Of a stretch of DNA of 64,000 bases, positions 1 to 8,939 are shown in pieces. The notes under the pieces were generated by a model. It was not told where the DNA came from. It worked only from the letters and a program-made list of their open reading frames with translations, and searched no databases. Location: assembly GCA_965214915.1 (NCBI GenBank), contig CBDCCP010000002.1, positions 1,426,001 through 1,490,000 on the forward strand, given 5' to 3'. Position numbers and translations under genes: made by a program. The stretch is from CATQHP01 sp965214915. Its GTDB lineage: Bacteria > Acidobacteriota > Terriglobia > Bryobacterales > UBA6623. Numbering within the stretch: position 1 is the first letter of the stretch; each line of letters starts with the position of its first letter.

Positions 1-877
1 AAGATTTCGAGTTCAGCAGGATGCGCGCCGAATCGACCGCCGACGCCGCTACAACAACCCGCTTGGCGGGAACGACGCGCTCCCGGCCGCTCAGGCGGTC
101 GAAGTAACGCACGGCGTTGGCCAAGCCGTCTTCCCCGGTCAGGATATGCGAAACGACGGCGTTCTCGCGGATCGTCAGCCTGCCCGTTTCGAGCGCGGCG
201 GCCAGCAGATAGTCGTAGGAGTTGAAGAACGCGCCGATGTCGCAGCCGCTGCCGCAGGCCCCGCAGAAGTGGCATTTGGCGCGGCCGTTGTGCTCCCGGG
301 TGAGCACCGCGCGGCGCCCGCGGACGACGGTGTAGCCGGCTTTCTCGGCGCCCTTCTTGAGCAGCGCCTCGCCGCAGCGCAGGTTCGGGGGCGGCAGATG
401 ATGCTTCGAGCCGGGGAGAAACTGCGAATCGTCTTCGCCGCCGCAGACCCCGATCAGCTTTTCCACGTTGTCGTAATAGGGCGCGATCTCCTTGTAGGTC
501 ACCGGCCAGGGGATTTCCCAACCGTCGATTGCCGGCTCGCGGAAATTGAGGTCGCCGTAGCGCAGCGAGACGCGGCCCCAGATATTCGTCTTGCCGCCGA
601 CGCCCCAGACGCGGCGCAGCAGGAACGGCTGCCCCGGCGGCGTCTCGAAGGGGCTTTCCCGCAGCGGCAGACCTTCGAAGTCGGGCGGACTCTCGCCGCG
701 GCGCAGGCGCTCGCGGGCTTCCCAGGGCTTGACGTGCGACCAGAAATCGGCGGAGTCGAATTTTTCGCCGGCTTCGAGCACCAGCGCCTTGGCCCCCTTG
801 CGCGTCAGGTTCCAGGCGGCCATACCGCCCGCCGCGCCGCTGCCGACGATGACGACGTCGTAGTCTTCCTGCGCCAT
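1..877 (-). CDS. GMC-family oxidoreductase, flavoprotein subunit (3' end outside window)
   Basis: The protein starts at the ATG at 877-875 and runs off the left edge, leaving 292 visible residues. It opens with an FAD-binding Rossmann motif (VVIVGSGAAGG, about residues 8-18) and an acidic residue ending the second strand (LVLEAGE). A cysteine-rich stretch, CHFCGACGSGC, lies near residue 205. This layout matches the large subunit of gluconate 2-dehydrogenase-like membrane dehydrogenases, which oxidise sugars or alcohols in the periplasm. The start overlaps the stop of the small-subunit gene by one base (TGATG), so the two are translationally coupled. No Tat signal is seen on this subunit; in this family the small subunit often carries it, as here. 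The substrate cannot be read from the sequence. Confidence 0.85.
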   Translation of the reverse strand, partial: MAQEDYDVVIVGSGAAGGMAAWNLTRKGAKALVLEAGEKFDSADFWSHVKPWEARERLRRGESPPDFEGLPLRESPFETPPGQPFLLRRVWGVGGKTNIWGRVSLRYGDLNFREPAIDGWEIPWPVTYKEIAPYYDNVEKLIGVCGGEDDSQFLPGSKHHLPPPNLRCGEALLKKGAEKAGYTVVRGRRAVLTREHNGRAKCHFCGACGSGCDIGAFFNSYDYLLAAALETGRLTIRENAVVSHILTGEDGLANAVRYFDRLSGRERVVPAKRVVVAASAVDSARILLNSKS

Positions 878-1374
878 CAGTCCGCCTCCTCGATCGTATG
901 CTCGTGCGTGCAGCCCGGGAAGTCGGCGAGGTAGGTGTTGCCTTTGTAGCCGAGCTCCTCCGCGAGGCCGATTGCGGTCGAGTAGTAGGCGTCGATCGTC
1001 AGCGCCTTGAGCATCTCGAAAAAGCTCTTCGTCTCTCCGCTCGACTGCTCGTATTCGCGCAGCAGGGCATTCTGCTCAGGCTGCGCCATGCCCGCGAAGC
1101 CGGCGGCGCGCAGCCGCCGCAAACCGGCTGCGAAGGCGGCCCGCTCCCGCGGTCTGCCGGCAAAGGCTTCGTCGATAATCGCATCGACTCCGGCCTGTTT
1201 CGCTCCGGGCGTTTCCGATGGCGGGATTATCAGATCGACCAGGACGCCCAGCAGATCGTAATCCTCGGCAGCGAAAGCCTGAGGCGCATATGCTTGCTGA
1301 GCGCCGAGCGCCGGCGCCGAGAGACCTGCGGCGGCAAGGGTGACCAGCGCATCGCGCCGCGAAGGACTTGCCAT
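877..1374 (-). CDS. gluconate 2-dehydrogenase subunit 3 family protein
   Basis: This 165-residue protein has a Tat-like N-terminus (SRRDALVTLAAAGLSAPALGA) and the acidic helical body of the gluconate 2-dehydrogenase subunit 3 family, including the family-like phrase LVDLIIPPSETPGAKQAG near residues 46-63 and a C-terminal region ending in GYKGNTYLADFPGCTHEH. The family acts as a small secreted partner that helps export or assemble a GMC flavoprotein. It lies directly upstream of and overlaps the GMC gene by one base, so both are probably made from one transcript. The length is normal for the family. Confidence 0.85.
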   Translation of the reverse strand: MASPSRRDALVTLAAAGLSAPALGAQQAYAPQAFAAEDYDLLGVLVDLIIPPSETPGAKQAGVDAIIDEAFAGRPRERAAFAAGLRRLRAAGFAGMAQPEQNALLREYEQSSGETKSFFEMLKALTIDAYYSTAIGLAEELGYKGNTYLADFPGCTHEHTIEEAD

Positions 1375-1416
1375 AGACCATTGATTATAGGCGGTTGGCC
1401 GGGGTTCATCGATCGA

Positions 1417-1493
1417 TGGCGGGCCCGGAGGGATTCGAACCCCCGGCCTGCCGCTTAGGAGGCGGCCGCTCTATCCGGCTGAGCTACGGGCCC
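1417..1493 (-). tRNA. tRNA-Arg (anticodon CCT)
   Basis: On the minus strand the sequence folds as a full cloverleaf. The seven-base acceptor stem is GGGCCCG paired with CGGGCCC, the D-arm contains GCTCAGCCGGATAGAGC, the anticodon loop is CTCCTAA flanked by GCCGC/GCGGC, and the T-loop is GTTCGAATCCC. The anticodon CCT reads AGG. The discriminator G at 1420 is followed by an encoded CCA at 1419-1417. Confidence 0.96.
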
Positions 1494-1532
1494 GTCGGAG
1501 GTTCCGTGCCTCAGGATAGCAGGCGGAGCGCC

Positions 1533-3005
1533 TCAATAAATCTCGAAACGCTTGACCGGAAGTCTGTTTGCGTTCGGATCGACGCCGCGCGCCCACATGA
1601 CCTTGTGCAGCGCCTCGACGGTCACAGGGGAAGGCTTGAAATTGCCGAAGCGGTACCCTTCGGCGATCTCCAGCGGCGTCCAGCCCCAGGCATTGCGTTT
1701 GTGCCAGATTGCGATGTCGGCGCCCTTTTCGGCAAGCAAGGCGACAACCTGGGGCAGGTTTTTGTAGGCCGCGCCGTGCATGGCCGTCTCGCCCTTGTCG
1801 TCCACGGCGTCGATATCGGCGCCGAGCTCCAGCGCAAGCCGCACCGCTTCGAGCACCTCGGACTCCGTGCCGGCGTCCTCGCCGGGAGAGCGCGTGCCCA
1901 GCCCGGCGGCGGCCATCAAGGGCGTGCTGTTGTCGGCATTGGGCAGCAGAGGATCGGCGCCCAACTCCGCCAGCGCGCGCATCAACTCGGCATCGGCGGC
2001 GTGGGCGGCGAGGAAAAACGGGGTCGCGCCGAGCTTATTGAGGCGGGTGTTGCCGAGATTGACTTTTTCGGTCATCCGCGCGTTCAAGTCCGCGCCGTGA
2101 GCCACGAGATCTTTCACGTATTCGATGGCGCTCATGCCGCCCGATCCTTCCGGCGGAGGGTCGTTGTCGCCGACGCCCGGCTTGCGCACTTTCGCCATCA
2201 GGTGCAGCGCCGTGTAACCGGGAAGCGCCGCGTTCGGATCCGCGCCCGCATCCAGCAACGCCGCCCCGACTTCGTAGTGGGCGTTCACGGTGGCGATCAT
2301 CAGCGCGGTGGTTCCGTACCGGGCGCGTCCTCCGCGCGGCGGCTTGCGCGTGCGGATCGCCGCGTTCGCGTCGGCCCCGGCCTGCAAGAGCAAGCGGACG
2401 ACGGCGAGACGCCCTTCCCGCACCGCAAACAGGAATGGCGTAAACCCCGAATCCAGACGGGCCTCGCGCTCGGCGCCGGCGTCGAGCAGCGCGCTCACGA
2501 CCTCGGCGTGCCCCTCGGCCGCGGCCCACATCAGGGCTGTCTGCCCCGTCTCCCCGGCTGCGGCGTTCACCTCGGCGCCGTGCGCCAGCAGAGCGCGCAC
2601 CGGAGCGATTTTCCCGGTGCGCGCCGCGAGCATCAACACGGTTTCGCCGCCGCTCGCCGCAGTATCGGCGTCCGCCCCCGCTGCGAGCAGCAATTCCACC
2701 ATCGCGCCGTTGCCGTTGATGCAGGCCGGCGTCAACGGAGTCACGCCGTAGCGGTTCTCTGCCGTGACATCGGCGCCGGCGCGCACCAGTTTCTGCGCGG
2801 TCGCGGCGTCGTCGCGGTAGGCGGCCCAGTGCAGCGCGGTCATGCCGTCCGGCTGCGCCGCGTTGACGTCCGCCCCGCCGGCAAGCAGCGCCTCGACCCG
2901 CCCGAGTTCGTTGCGCTCGACCGCGTCCGCAAGCCGCACCTCGAAACCGACGGCCGCGAACGCCGCCGCCGGCAAGGCCGCCGCGAACAAACTGAGAATA
3001 CGCAC
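1533..3005 (-). CDS. secreted ankyrin-repeat protein
   Basis: The protein has a Sec signal (RILSLFAAALPAAAFA) followed by about eleven ankyrin repeats, recognisable from recurring units such as DGMTALHWAAYRDDAATAQ and GADVNAA. It is predicted periplasmic and probably acts as a protein-binding scaffold. I chose the GTG at 3005 because it follows a strong GGAGG with eight bases of spacing; an ATG at 3044 in the same frame would overlap the end of the DUF1552 gene and put 13 extra residues before the signal. The gene follows the DUF1552 gene by 28 bases and is likely in its operon. Ankyrin proteins often accompany DUF1592/DUF1552 pairs in acidobacteria and planctomycetes; the partner is unknown. 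Confidence 0.87.
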   Translation of the reverse strand: MRILSLFAAALPAAAFAAVGFEVRLADAVERNELGRVEALLAGGADVNAAQPDGMTALHWAAYRDDAATAQKLVRAGADVTAENRYGVTPLTPACINGNGAMVELLLAAGADADTAASGGETVLMLAARTGKIAPVRALLAHGAEVNAAAGETGQTALMWAAAEGHAEVVSALLDAGAEREARLDSGFTPFLFAVREGRLAVVRLLLQAGADANAAIRTRKPPRGGRARYGTTALMIATVNAHYEVGAALLDAGADPNAALPGYTALHLMAKVRKPGVGDNDPPPEGSGGMSAIEYVKDLVAHGADLNARMTEKVNLGNTRLNKLGATPFFLAAHAADAELMRALAELGADPLLPNADNSTPLMAAAGLGTRSPGEDAGTESEVLEAVRLALELGADIDAVDDKGETAMHGAAYKNLPQVVALLAEKGADIAIWHKRNAWGWTPLEIAEGYRFGNFKPSPVTVEALHKVMWARGVDPNANRLPVKRFEIY

Positions 3006-3033
3006 GATCGCCACCTCCCGCGGCCGCGTTCCG

Positions 3034-4377
3034 TCAAACCGCAAGCGGTTCGAGCAATTCGCCGATCTTGCCTTGACTGTCCTGGAACGAGTCCAGCCGC
3101 ACGCCGACTTTGTCGAGCATGGTCAGGTGCAGATTGGCGAGGGGAGTAGCTTCCCCGTAACGGATGTGCCTCCCGCCTTTCATCCTGCCCGACGCCCCGC
3201 CGGCGACCAAGATAGGCAAGTTCGTGTGGTCGTGGACGTTGGGGTTGCCCATTCCGCTGCCGTACATGTAAAGCGAGTGATCCAGCAACGTGCCGTCCCC
3301 TTCCCGCGTCGCCTTGAGCCTTTCCAGAAAGTAGGCGAAGAGCGAGACGTGGAATTGGTTGATCTTGGCGATCTTGGCAAGTTTTTCCGGCCTGTTGCCG
3401 TGGTGCGACGTGGGGTGATGCGGATCGGGCACGCCGGCCTCGGGGTATGTCCGGTTGCTGGCTTCGCGGGCGAGTTGGAAACTGATTACGCGCGTCACGT
3501 CGCCCTGCAGCGCCAAGACCTGGAGGTCGAACATCAGCTTGGCGTGGTCGGCGTATTCGACCGGCACGCCGATGGGGCGGTCGAGGTCCGGCAGGCGGCT
3601 GTCGGCCGTGTCCGCTTCGGCTCTCTGAATGCGGCGCTCGACCTCGCGAACGGTATCGAGATATTCGCCGACCTTCGCCCGGTCCGGGCCGCCGAGCTTG
3701 CCTTGCAGCCGGGAAATATCTTCGTTGACGAAATCGAGCAGGCTCGCCTTGCGGCGCAGCGCGGCGCGGCGCTCCACCGCCGTGCCGCCGTCGCCGAACA
3801 GGCGTTCGAAGACAATCCGCGGGTGCGCCTCGGCCGGCAACGGGGTCGTCGGCGACGACCACGACAAATTGTTCTGATAGACGCAGGCGAAACCGTTGTC
3901 GCACTGGCCCACGGTCTTGAGCAGATCCATCGCCATCTCCAGCGACGGAAGCTGCGTTTGCTGCCCGATTTGCTTGGCCGCGACCTGATCGACCGTGATT
4001 CCCAAATGGTAGTCGGTGCTTTCGGTCCATTTGGCCTTCGCGGCGCTCAGGAATGCCGCGTTGGACGTCGCGTGCGTGCCCGGATAGGCGTTCTTCAACT
4101 CGAGGTTGGTGATGACCGTTACCTGATCCTTCACCGGCTCGAGCGAGCTCAGCGTCGGCGACAATGCCGACAGGTCGCTCTCGCTGCGCGGGGTCCACAT
4201 CGAGATATTCGAGCCCATCGGGATATAGACGAATCCCAGACGGCGCACTCCTGCGGCATGGGTCTTGGCCTGAGCGGTCATCGACGGAACCATCGCGTCC
4301 AGCAACGGCAACGCGACGGAAGCGCCGGCCCCGCGCAGAAACGTCCTCCGGGGCAGAGCTTTCTTGGTGAGAATCAT
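3034..4377 (-). CDS. DUF1552 domain protein, Tat-exported
   Basis: This 447-residue protein begins with a twin-arginine signal (PRRTFLRGAGASVALPLLDA) and then carries a DUF1552 body with typical stretches such as GFVYIPMGSN, a central HPRIVFERLFGDG and the terminal LHLTMLDKVGVRLDSFQDS. Its biochemical role is not established; the family almost always sits next to DUF1592-type cytochrome-like genes. The ATG at 4377 overlaps the stop of the upstream gene by four bases (ATGA), with a clear GAGGAGGT ribosome-binding site. The pair is therefore co-translated and probably forms one secreted complex. Confidence 0.9.
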   Translation of the reverse strand: MILTKKALPRRTFLRGAGASVALPLLDAMVPSMTAQAKTHAAGVRRLGFVYIPMGSNISMWTPRSESDLSALSPTLSSLEPVKDQVTVITNLELKNAYPGTHATSNAAFLSAAKAKWTESTDYHLGITVDQVAAKQIGQQTQLPSLEMAMDLLKTVGQCDNGFACVYQNNLSWSSPTTPLPAEAHPRIVFERLFGDGGTAVERRAALRRKASLLDFVNEDISRLQGKLGGPDRAKVGEYLDTVREVERRIQRAEADTADSRLPDLDRPIGVPVEYADHAKLMFDLQVLALQGDVTRVISFQLAREASNRTYPEAGVPDPHHPTSHHGNRPEKLAKIAKINQFHVSLFAYFLERLKATREGDGTLLDHSLYMYGSGMGNPNVHDHTNLPILVAGGASGRMKGGRHIRYGEATPLANLHLTMLDKVGVRLDSFQDSQGKIGELLEPLAV

Positions 4378-6710
4378 CGTGACCTCCTCATCTGAAACGG
4401 AACGCTTGAGGTTATCCCCAGGATAAGGGATGAGAGACGGTAATTGTCGGCGCTTGCCTCGCGGACGATCTTGCGCACGGCCGGGCCGTCGTAGGTTTCG
4501 ACGCCGCGGCCGAGGGCGAAAGTCAGCAATTTCTCGGTCACCGTGCCGGCAAAGACCTCGGGGCGCCGCAGCAGCGCCTGCTCCAAGCCGGCGACCCCGG
4601 AAAACTCGCTGCCGTCCGGCAAGCCGCCGGCGGCATCGATCGCGGCGCCGGACTCCATCGTTCTCCAGCGGCCCACGGCGTCGAAATTCTCGAGCGAAAA
4701 GCCAACGGGATCGATCAAGTTGTGGCAACCCGAGCAAGCCGGATTGGCGCGGTGCTCGGCCAGCCGCTCGCGGACCGAAAGGCTGCCGCTCACCGTGTTG
4801 TCCTTCAGCGCCGGGACGTTCGCGGGCGGCGGAGGCGGCGGAATGCCGAGGATATTTTCGAGCACCCATTTCCCGCGGATGACCGGCGAGGTGCGCGTGG
4901 CGTAGGATGTCGCGGTCAAAATACTGCCTTGGCGCAGGAGCCCGCCCCGGCGGCTGTCCGCCTCGAGCGCGACGCGGCGGAATCGGCTGCCGTACACGTT
5001 GGGAATGCCGTAATGCTTGGCCAGCCTCTGGTTCAGGAAGGTGTAGTCCGCCTGCAGCAGGTCGATGACGCTGCGGTCTTCGCGCAGGACGCTTTCGAAA
5101 AACAATTCCGTTTCCCGGCGGAAGGCTTGCCGCAAATTGTCGTCGAAATCCGTGAAGAGGCGCATGTCCGGCGTGATCGCCTCCAGGTTGCGCAGGTACA
5201 GCCACTGGGACGCAAAATTGCCGACCAGGTTGCCGGCGCGGTCGTCCGCGAGCATCCTGCGCACATGGCGCTCGTAAACATCGGGATTCGACAACTCGCC
5301 GCGAACGGCCGCGTCGAGCAGTTCGTCGTCGGGAATGCTGCTCCAGAGAAAGAACGACAGGCGGGAAGCCAACTCCATATCGCCGAGGCGGTAAGCCGAG
5401 CCGGGCGCGGCGCCGTCGGGGTCGCGTTCGATGCGGAAAAAGAACTCGGGACTCACCAGCACGGCGGCAAGCGCCCGTTCGACCCCCGCCTCGAAACCGT
5501 CCGCCGCGGCGGCCTCGCGGAAAAACGCGAGCGGTTTTTCCAGATCGCCTGCCGTTACCGGCCGGCGGTACGCGCGGCGGATCAACGTACTTAGAATACG
5601 CTTGGCGCATTCTTCTTCCCCGCTGCTCGATGCGGGCTTGCAAACCAGGATGCGCCGGCGGCTCGGCGTATCGCCGGGGCGCGCCTCTCCGTACGGTCCG
5701 TTGACGGTAATCGAGAACACGGCGGGCTGGATGCGAGGATGCCTGTAGAAGTTGAAGGCCGCTTGGTAGGGTTGCCGTTCGGTAACGAGCAGGGCCGAAG
5801 GCTTTTTCAAGAACGTGGCGGCCAGCTCATGCGGCCCGGCTTTCACCGGAAGGCGGATCTTGAGATGCTTGTCCGCGCTGTGGTGATCCAGGCGGTCCGA
5901 CGGCGGCGCGATGGTGAACAAGGCGATCCGCTCGCGGTCGAGCGCCAATTCGATCTCATGCGGCTCGCGCAAGCCCTCGATGTGCTCGTCGCGGTCCCGC
6001 GAGAGCCGGATATGGATTTCGTATTCCGCATCGAGGGGAAAATTGTGGCTGACCTTGGCGCCGCCGCGGGTGCCGATCGGAAGACCGTCGAAGTGTTCCT
6101 CCTGCGTCAGATCCGGGCGCAGGCGGATCGTGCGGCCCTCCGGAGATTTGCGCGGCCCGCCGATCGCGAGACGGCTGATCTTTTCGGCTGCGTTGACGTA
6201 GCTCTCGAGCAGCGTGGGCGAGAGATCGGCGACGGTGATGTTGTCGAAACCGCGGCTCGACTCGTCGCCGGGCAGCAAGGCGGTTACATCGACATCGAGA
6301 GCGAGCAGGTCGCGGACCGCGTTGCGGTATTCCGTGCGGTTGAGCCGGCGGAAAGTGTCGGTCCGTCCGGGATTGGGGTTGGCCGCGGCATGAGCGTCGA
6401 GCGCCGACTCCAACGAGGCGATCGCCGCCCGGTAGGTCTCTTCGTCCGGCCGCGGCATCCCCGCAGGCGGCATCTGGCGCGCGCGCAGCCGGCGGACGAC
6501 TTTCTCCCACGTATCGGGCCGGCTCGCGGGGGCGTCAGCCGCGATTGCGTCCAGCGCCAACCCGCCCGTTTGCAAGCTCTGGTTATGGCAGGCGGCGCAA
6601 TAACGATCGACCAGAGCGCGGTGCGGCGGAGGCGCGCCGAAGCCGTAGGAGGCGCCGGCGAGAAGCAGCGCCAAGAGGCGGGGCCGCGTCCCGATCGGGT
6701 GTTGCATCAT
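4374..6710 (-). CDS. secreted haem-binding DUF1587/1592/1588/1585 protein
   Basis: This large secreted protein (778 residues from the ATG at 6710) has a signal peptide, then one c-type haem site CAACH shortly after the signal (RYCAACHNQS). The conserved blocks of the planctomycete-type cytochrome family follow in order: DUF1587 with FRRLNRTEYRNAVRDLL, DUF1595/1592 in the middle (SRLSFFLWSSIPDDELL), DUF1588 with a second CSGCH site near the C-terminus (IDPVGFSLENFDAVGRWR), and DUF1585 at the end. The function is unproven; a role as a secreted redox enzyme or electron carrier in polymer degradation is inferred. An in-frame ATG at 6770 would add 20 residues with no signal-peptide character, so I prefer 6710. 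Confidence 0.9.
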   Translation of the reverse strand: MMQHPIGTRPRLLALLLAGASYGFGAPPPHRALVDRYCAACHNQSLQTGGLALDAIAADAPASRPDTWEKVVRRLRARQMPPAGMPRPDEETYRAAIASLESALDAHAAANPNPGRTDTFRRLNRTEYRNAVRDLLALDVDVTALLPGDESSRGFDNITVADLSPTLLESYVNAAEKISRLAIGGPRKSPEGRTIRLRPDLTQEEHFDGLPIGTRGGAKVSHNFPLDAEYEIHIRLSRDRDEHIEGLREPHEIELALDRERIALFTIAPPSDRLDHHSADKHLKIRLPVKAGPHELAATFLKKPSALLVTERQPYQAAFNFYRHPRIQPAVFSITVNGPYGEARPGDTPSRRRILVCKPASSSGEEECAKRILSTLIRRAYRRPVTAGDLEKPLAFFREAAAADGFEAGVERALAAVLVSPEFFFRIERDPDGAAPGSAYRLGDMELASRLSFFLWSSIPDDELLDAAVRGELSNPDVYERHVRRMLADDRAGNLVGNFASQWLYLRNLEAITPDMRLFTDFDDNLRQAFRRETELFFESVLREDRSVIDLLQADYTFLNQRLAKHYGIPNVYGSRFRRVALEADSRRGGLLRQGSILTATSYATRTSPVIRGKWVLENILGIPPPPPPANVPALKDNTVSGSLSVRERLAEHRANPACSGCHNLIDPVGFSLENFDAVGRWRTMESGAAIDAAGGLPDGSEFSGVAGLEQALLRRPEVFAGTVTEKLLTFALGRGVETYDGPAVRKIVREASADNYRLSSLILGITSSVPFQMRRSR

Positions 6711-6984
6711 GCACTCACGCCTTTGCGGCGTTTCTTGTAAAGCCTCGCGCCCGCCGTCAACCGGACACACAGACAGGATTACTCAGTAATATACAGCAAC
6801 CCGCAGATCGAAGCAGGGACTTCAACAAGTTTTCGATCATTTTCCCCCTGCCCGCCGACAATCTTGGGGCTTCGCCGCCGCCGCCGATTCCTCAGGCGGG
6901 CATACCGTGGTATCTTATTTCCATGAAAAGCTCGGGAGCCGCCCGCCTGACGCGGCGCAGTCCGAAGCGCAACGGAATCACGGC

Positions 6985-7833
6985 ATGAAATCAACCTTGG
7001 GCGTATTTACCGCCGCGGGCGCTCTCGCGCTTGCGGCAATGCCGGCGGCGGCGCAATCCTCCAACTCCGAGATTGCCCGTCTGGCCAACGGCAAACCCGA
7101 CTTGAACGGCATCTGGCAAGCACTGAACTCGGCCAATTACGATCTCGAGCGGCACATGGCCCGCGCTTCGCTGCAGCTTCGCGAAGGCCCCCACGGGCCG
7201 CTGCCCGATGTCCCGCTGCTGCGCCTCGGGGCCGTGGGCGCGGTTCCGGGCGGCATGGGCGTCGTCGAGGGCGGCAAGATACCCTATACGCCGGAAGCGG
7301 CGGCCAAAAGGGAAGAAAACCGCAAAAACTGGATCGACCGCGACCCCGAGATCAAATGCTACCTGCCGGGCGTGCCGCGCGCAAACTACATGCCCTTCCC
7401 CTTTCAAATTTTCCACAACGAGAACTCGATCTTCATCGCCTATGAATTCGCCGGCGCCACCCGCGAGGTCTACCTCGAAGACGTCGGCCCGGCCGAAACC
7501 GATTCCTGGATGGGGCAGTCCGTGGGCCGCTGGGAAGGCGATACCCTGGTCGTCGACGTCAGCGGACTCAGCGACCAGACATGGCTCGACCGCTCGGGGA
7601 CGCACCACAGCTACAAGATGCGCGTCACCGAGCGCTACACCCCGATCGGCCCCAACCACATCCAATACGAAGCAACCATCGAAGACCCGGAGGTCTTCAC
7701 GCGGCCCTGGAAAATCAGCATGCCGCTTTACCGCCGCATCGAAGAAGGCGCGCGGCTGATGGATTTCAAATGCGTCGAGTTCGTCGAAGAGCTCATCTAC
7801 GGCGAGTACCGCCGCAAACCGTTGGAGCGATAA
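6985..7833 (+). CDS. secreted protein, first of four tandem paralogues (divergent member)
   Basis: The ATG at 6985 gives a clear Sec signal (STLGVFTAAGALALAAMPAAAQ); an in-frame GTG at 6907 would bury the signal behind 26 residues. The mature protein shares with the next three genes the opening NGKPDLNGIW and the core SWMGQSVGRWEGDTLVVDVS, and has cysteines at IKCYLPG and FKCVEF. The family is common in Solibacter-type genomes, but I know of no assigned function or named domain. This member is shorter (282 residues) and diverges from the others in the first half. It heads a run of five plus-strand genes with short gaps. Confidence 0.75.
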   Translation: MKSTLGVFTAAGALALAAMPAAAQSSNSEIARLANGKPDLNGIWQALNSANYDLERHMARASLQLREGPHGPLPDVPLLRLGAVGAVPGGMGVVEGGKIPYTPEAAAKREENRKNWIDRDPEIKCYLPGVPRANYMPFPFQIFHNENSIFIAYEFAGATREVYLEDVGPAETDSWMGQSVGRWEGDTLVVDVSGLSDQTWLDRSGTHHSYKMRVTERYTPIGPNHIQYEATIEDPEVFTRPWKISMPLYRRIEEGARLMDFKCVEFVEELIYGEYRRKPLER

Positions 7834-7849
7834 TCGGAGGAAACTTTCC

Positions 7850-8932
7850 ATGCTCGGCCGCTTAGCGATCGTTCTTGCCCTGTCCGCGATCGGAGGCGCG
7901 GCCTTGGCGGGCGCGGATATTCCCCGCGCCGCCGACGGGCGCCCCGACTTGTCGGGAACCTACGACGTCGCCACGCGCACGCCGCTGCAACGGCCGAAAG
8001 CGCTGGGCGAGAAGCTGACCCTGACCGCAGAGGAGGCGCAGGCCGTCGCCCGGCGGGAAGCGGAGATTGCGGCGCTGGCGGACGCGGCTTCCGATCCGAA
8101 CCGCGAGGCTCCCGAGGTAGGGGGAGCGGGATTTGCCGGCGAGATCGACGTGCCCGAGCTCGACTTCGCCGCCGGCGAGGTCGGCGGCTACAACTGGTTC
8201 TGGATCGACCGCGGCAGCAGCGCGTTCCAGATCGACGGCGCTTGGCGGACCTCGATCATCGTCGATCCGCCGAACGGACGCCTGCCGCCAATGACGCCCC
8301 AGGCGCAAAAACGCGCCGCCGCGTTCGCCAAGATGTTCCGCCCGAACACCGGCACGGCCTGGTGGCTCGAAGCGGGACTCGACCCGGGTCCCTACGACGA
8401 CCCCGAGCTGCGTCCCTTGGCCGAGCGCTGCCTGCTGGGCTTCGGCTCGACCGGCGGCCCGCCGATGCTGCCGGTGCTCTACAACAACTTGAAGCGCATC
8501 GTGCAGACCGAAGACCACGTGTTGATCTTTGTCGAGATGGTGCATGACGCGCGCATCGTACGCATGAACGCCGAACATGCGCCGCCGGACGTGCGCAAGT
8601 GGATGGGCGATTCCGTCGGCCGTTGGGAAGGCGACACGCTGGTCGTCGACACGACCAACTTCACCGACCGGCCCGCATTGGCGAACGCTTCCAGAAACCT
8701 GCATGTCGTCGAGCGTTTCTCGCGCATCGACGCCGACACGCTGCTCTACAAGTTCACGGTCGAGGACCCGACCGTGTGGACCGCGCCGTGGAGCGGCGAA
8801 TACGTCTGGCCGGCTAGCGGTCAGCGCGTGTACGAATACGCCTGCCACGAGGCCAACTACTCCTTCCAGGGCATCCTCGGAGGCGCCAGAGTCCTGGAAG
8901 CCGAGATGGAAGGCAAAACCGACGACGAGTGA
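7850..8932 (+). CDS. secreted protein, tandem paralogue 2
   Basis: This 360-residue protein has a signal peptide (AIVLALSAIGGAALAGA) and the family opening DGRPDLSGTYD. The C-terminal half is very strongly conserved with the next two genes: LRPLAERCLLGFGSTGGPP, MGDSVGRWEGDTLVVDTTNF and EYACHEANYSFQGIL. The conserved CLLGF and YACHE cysteines may form a disulfide. A GGAGG ribosome-binding site lies just before the ATG. The function is unknown. An insert rich in acidic residues and glycine (PEVGGAGFAGEIDVPELDF) distinguishes it from its neighbours. Confidence 0.78.
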   Translation: MLGRLAIVLALSAIGGAALAGADIPRAADGRPDLSGTYDVATRTPLQRPKALGEKLTLTAEEAQAVARREAEIAALADAASDPNREAPEVGGAGFAGEIDVPELDFAAGEVGGYNWFWIDRGSSAFQIDGAWRTSIIVDPPNGRLPPMTPQAQKRAAAFAKMFRPNTGTAWWLEAGLDPGPYDDPELRPLAERCLLGFGSTGGPPMLPVLYNNLKRIVQTEDHVLIFVEMVHDARIVRMNAEHAPPDVRKWMGDSVGRWEGDTLVVDTTNFTDRPALANASRNLHVVERFSRIDADTLLYKFTVEDPTVWTAPWSGEYVWPASGQRVYEYACHEANYSFQGILGGARVLEAEMEGKTDDE

Positions 8933-8939
8933 GGGGCTA

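Noticed and set aside
1395..4395. Long plus-strand frames opposite the ankyrin and DUF1552 genes
   Set aside because: They overlap the tRNA or clear genes and have no domains.
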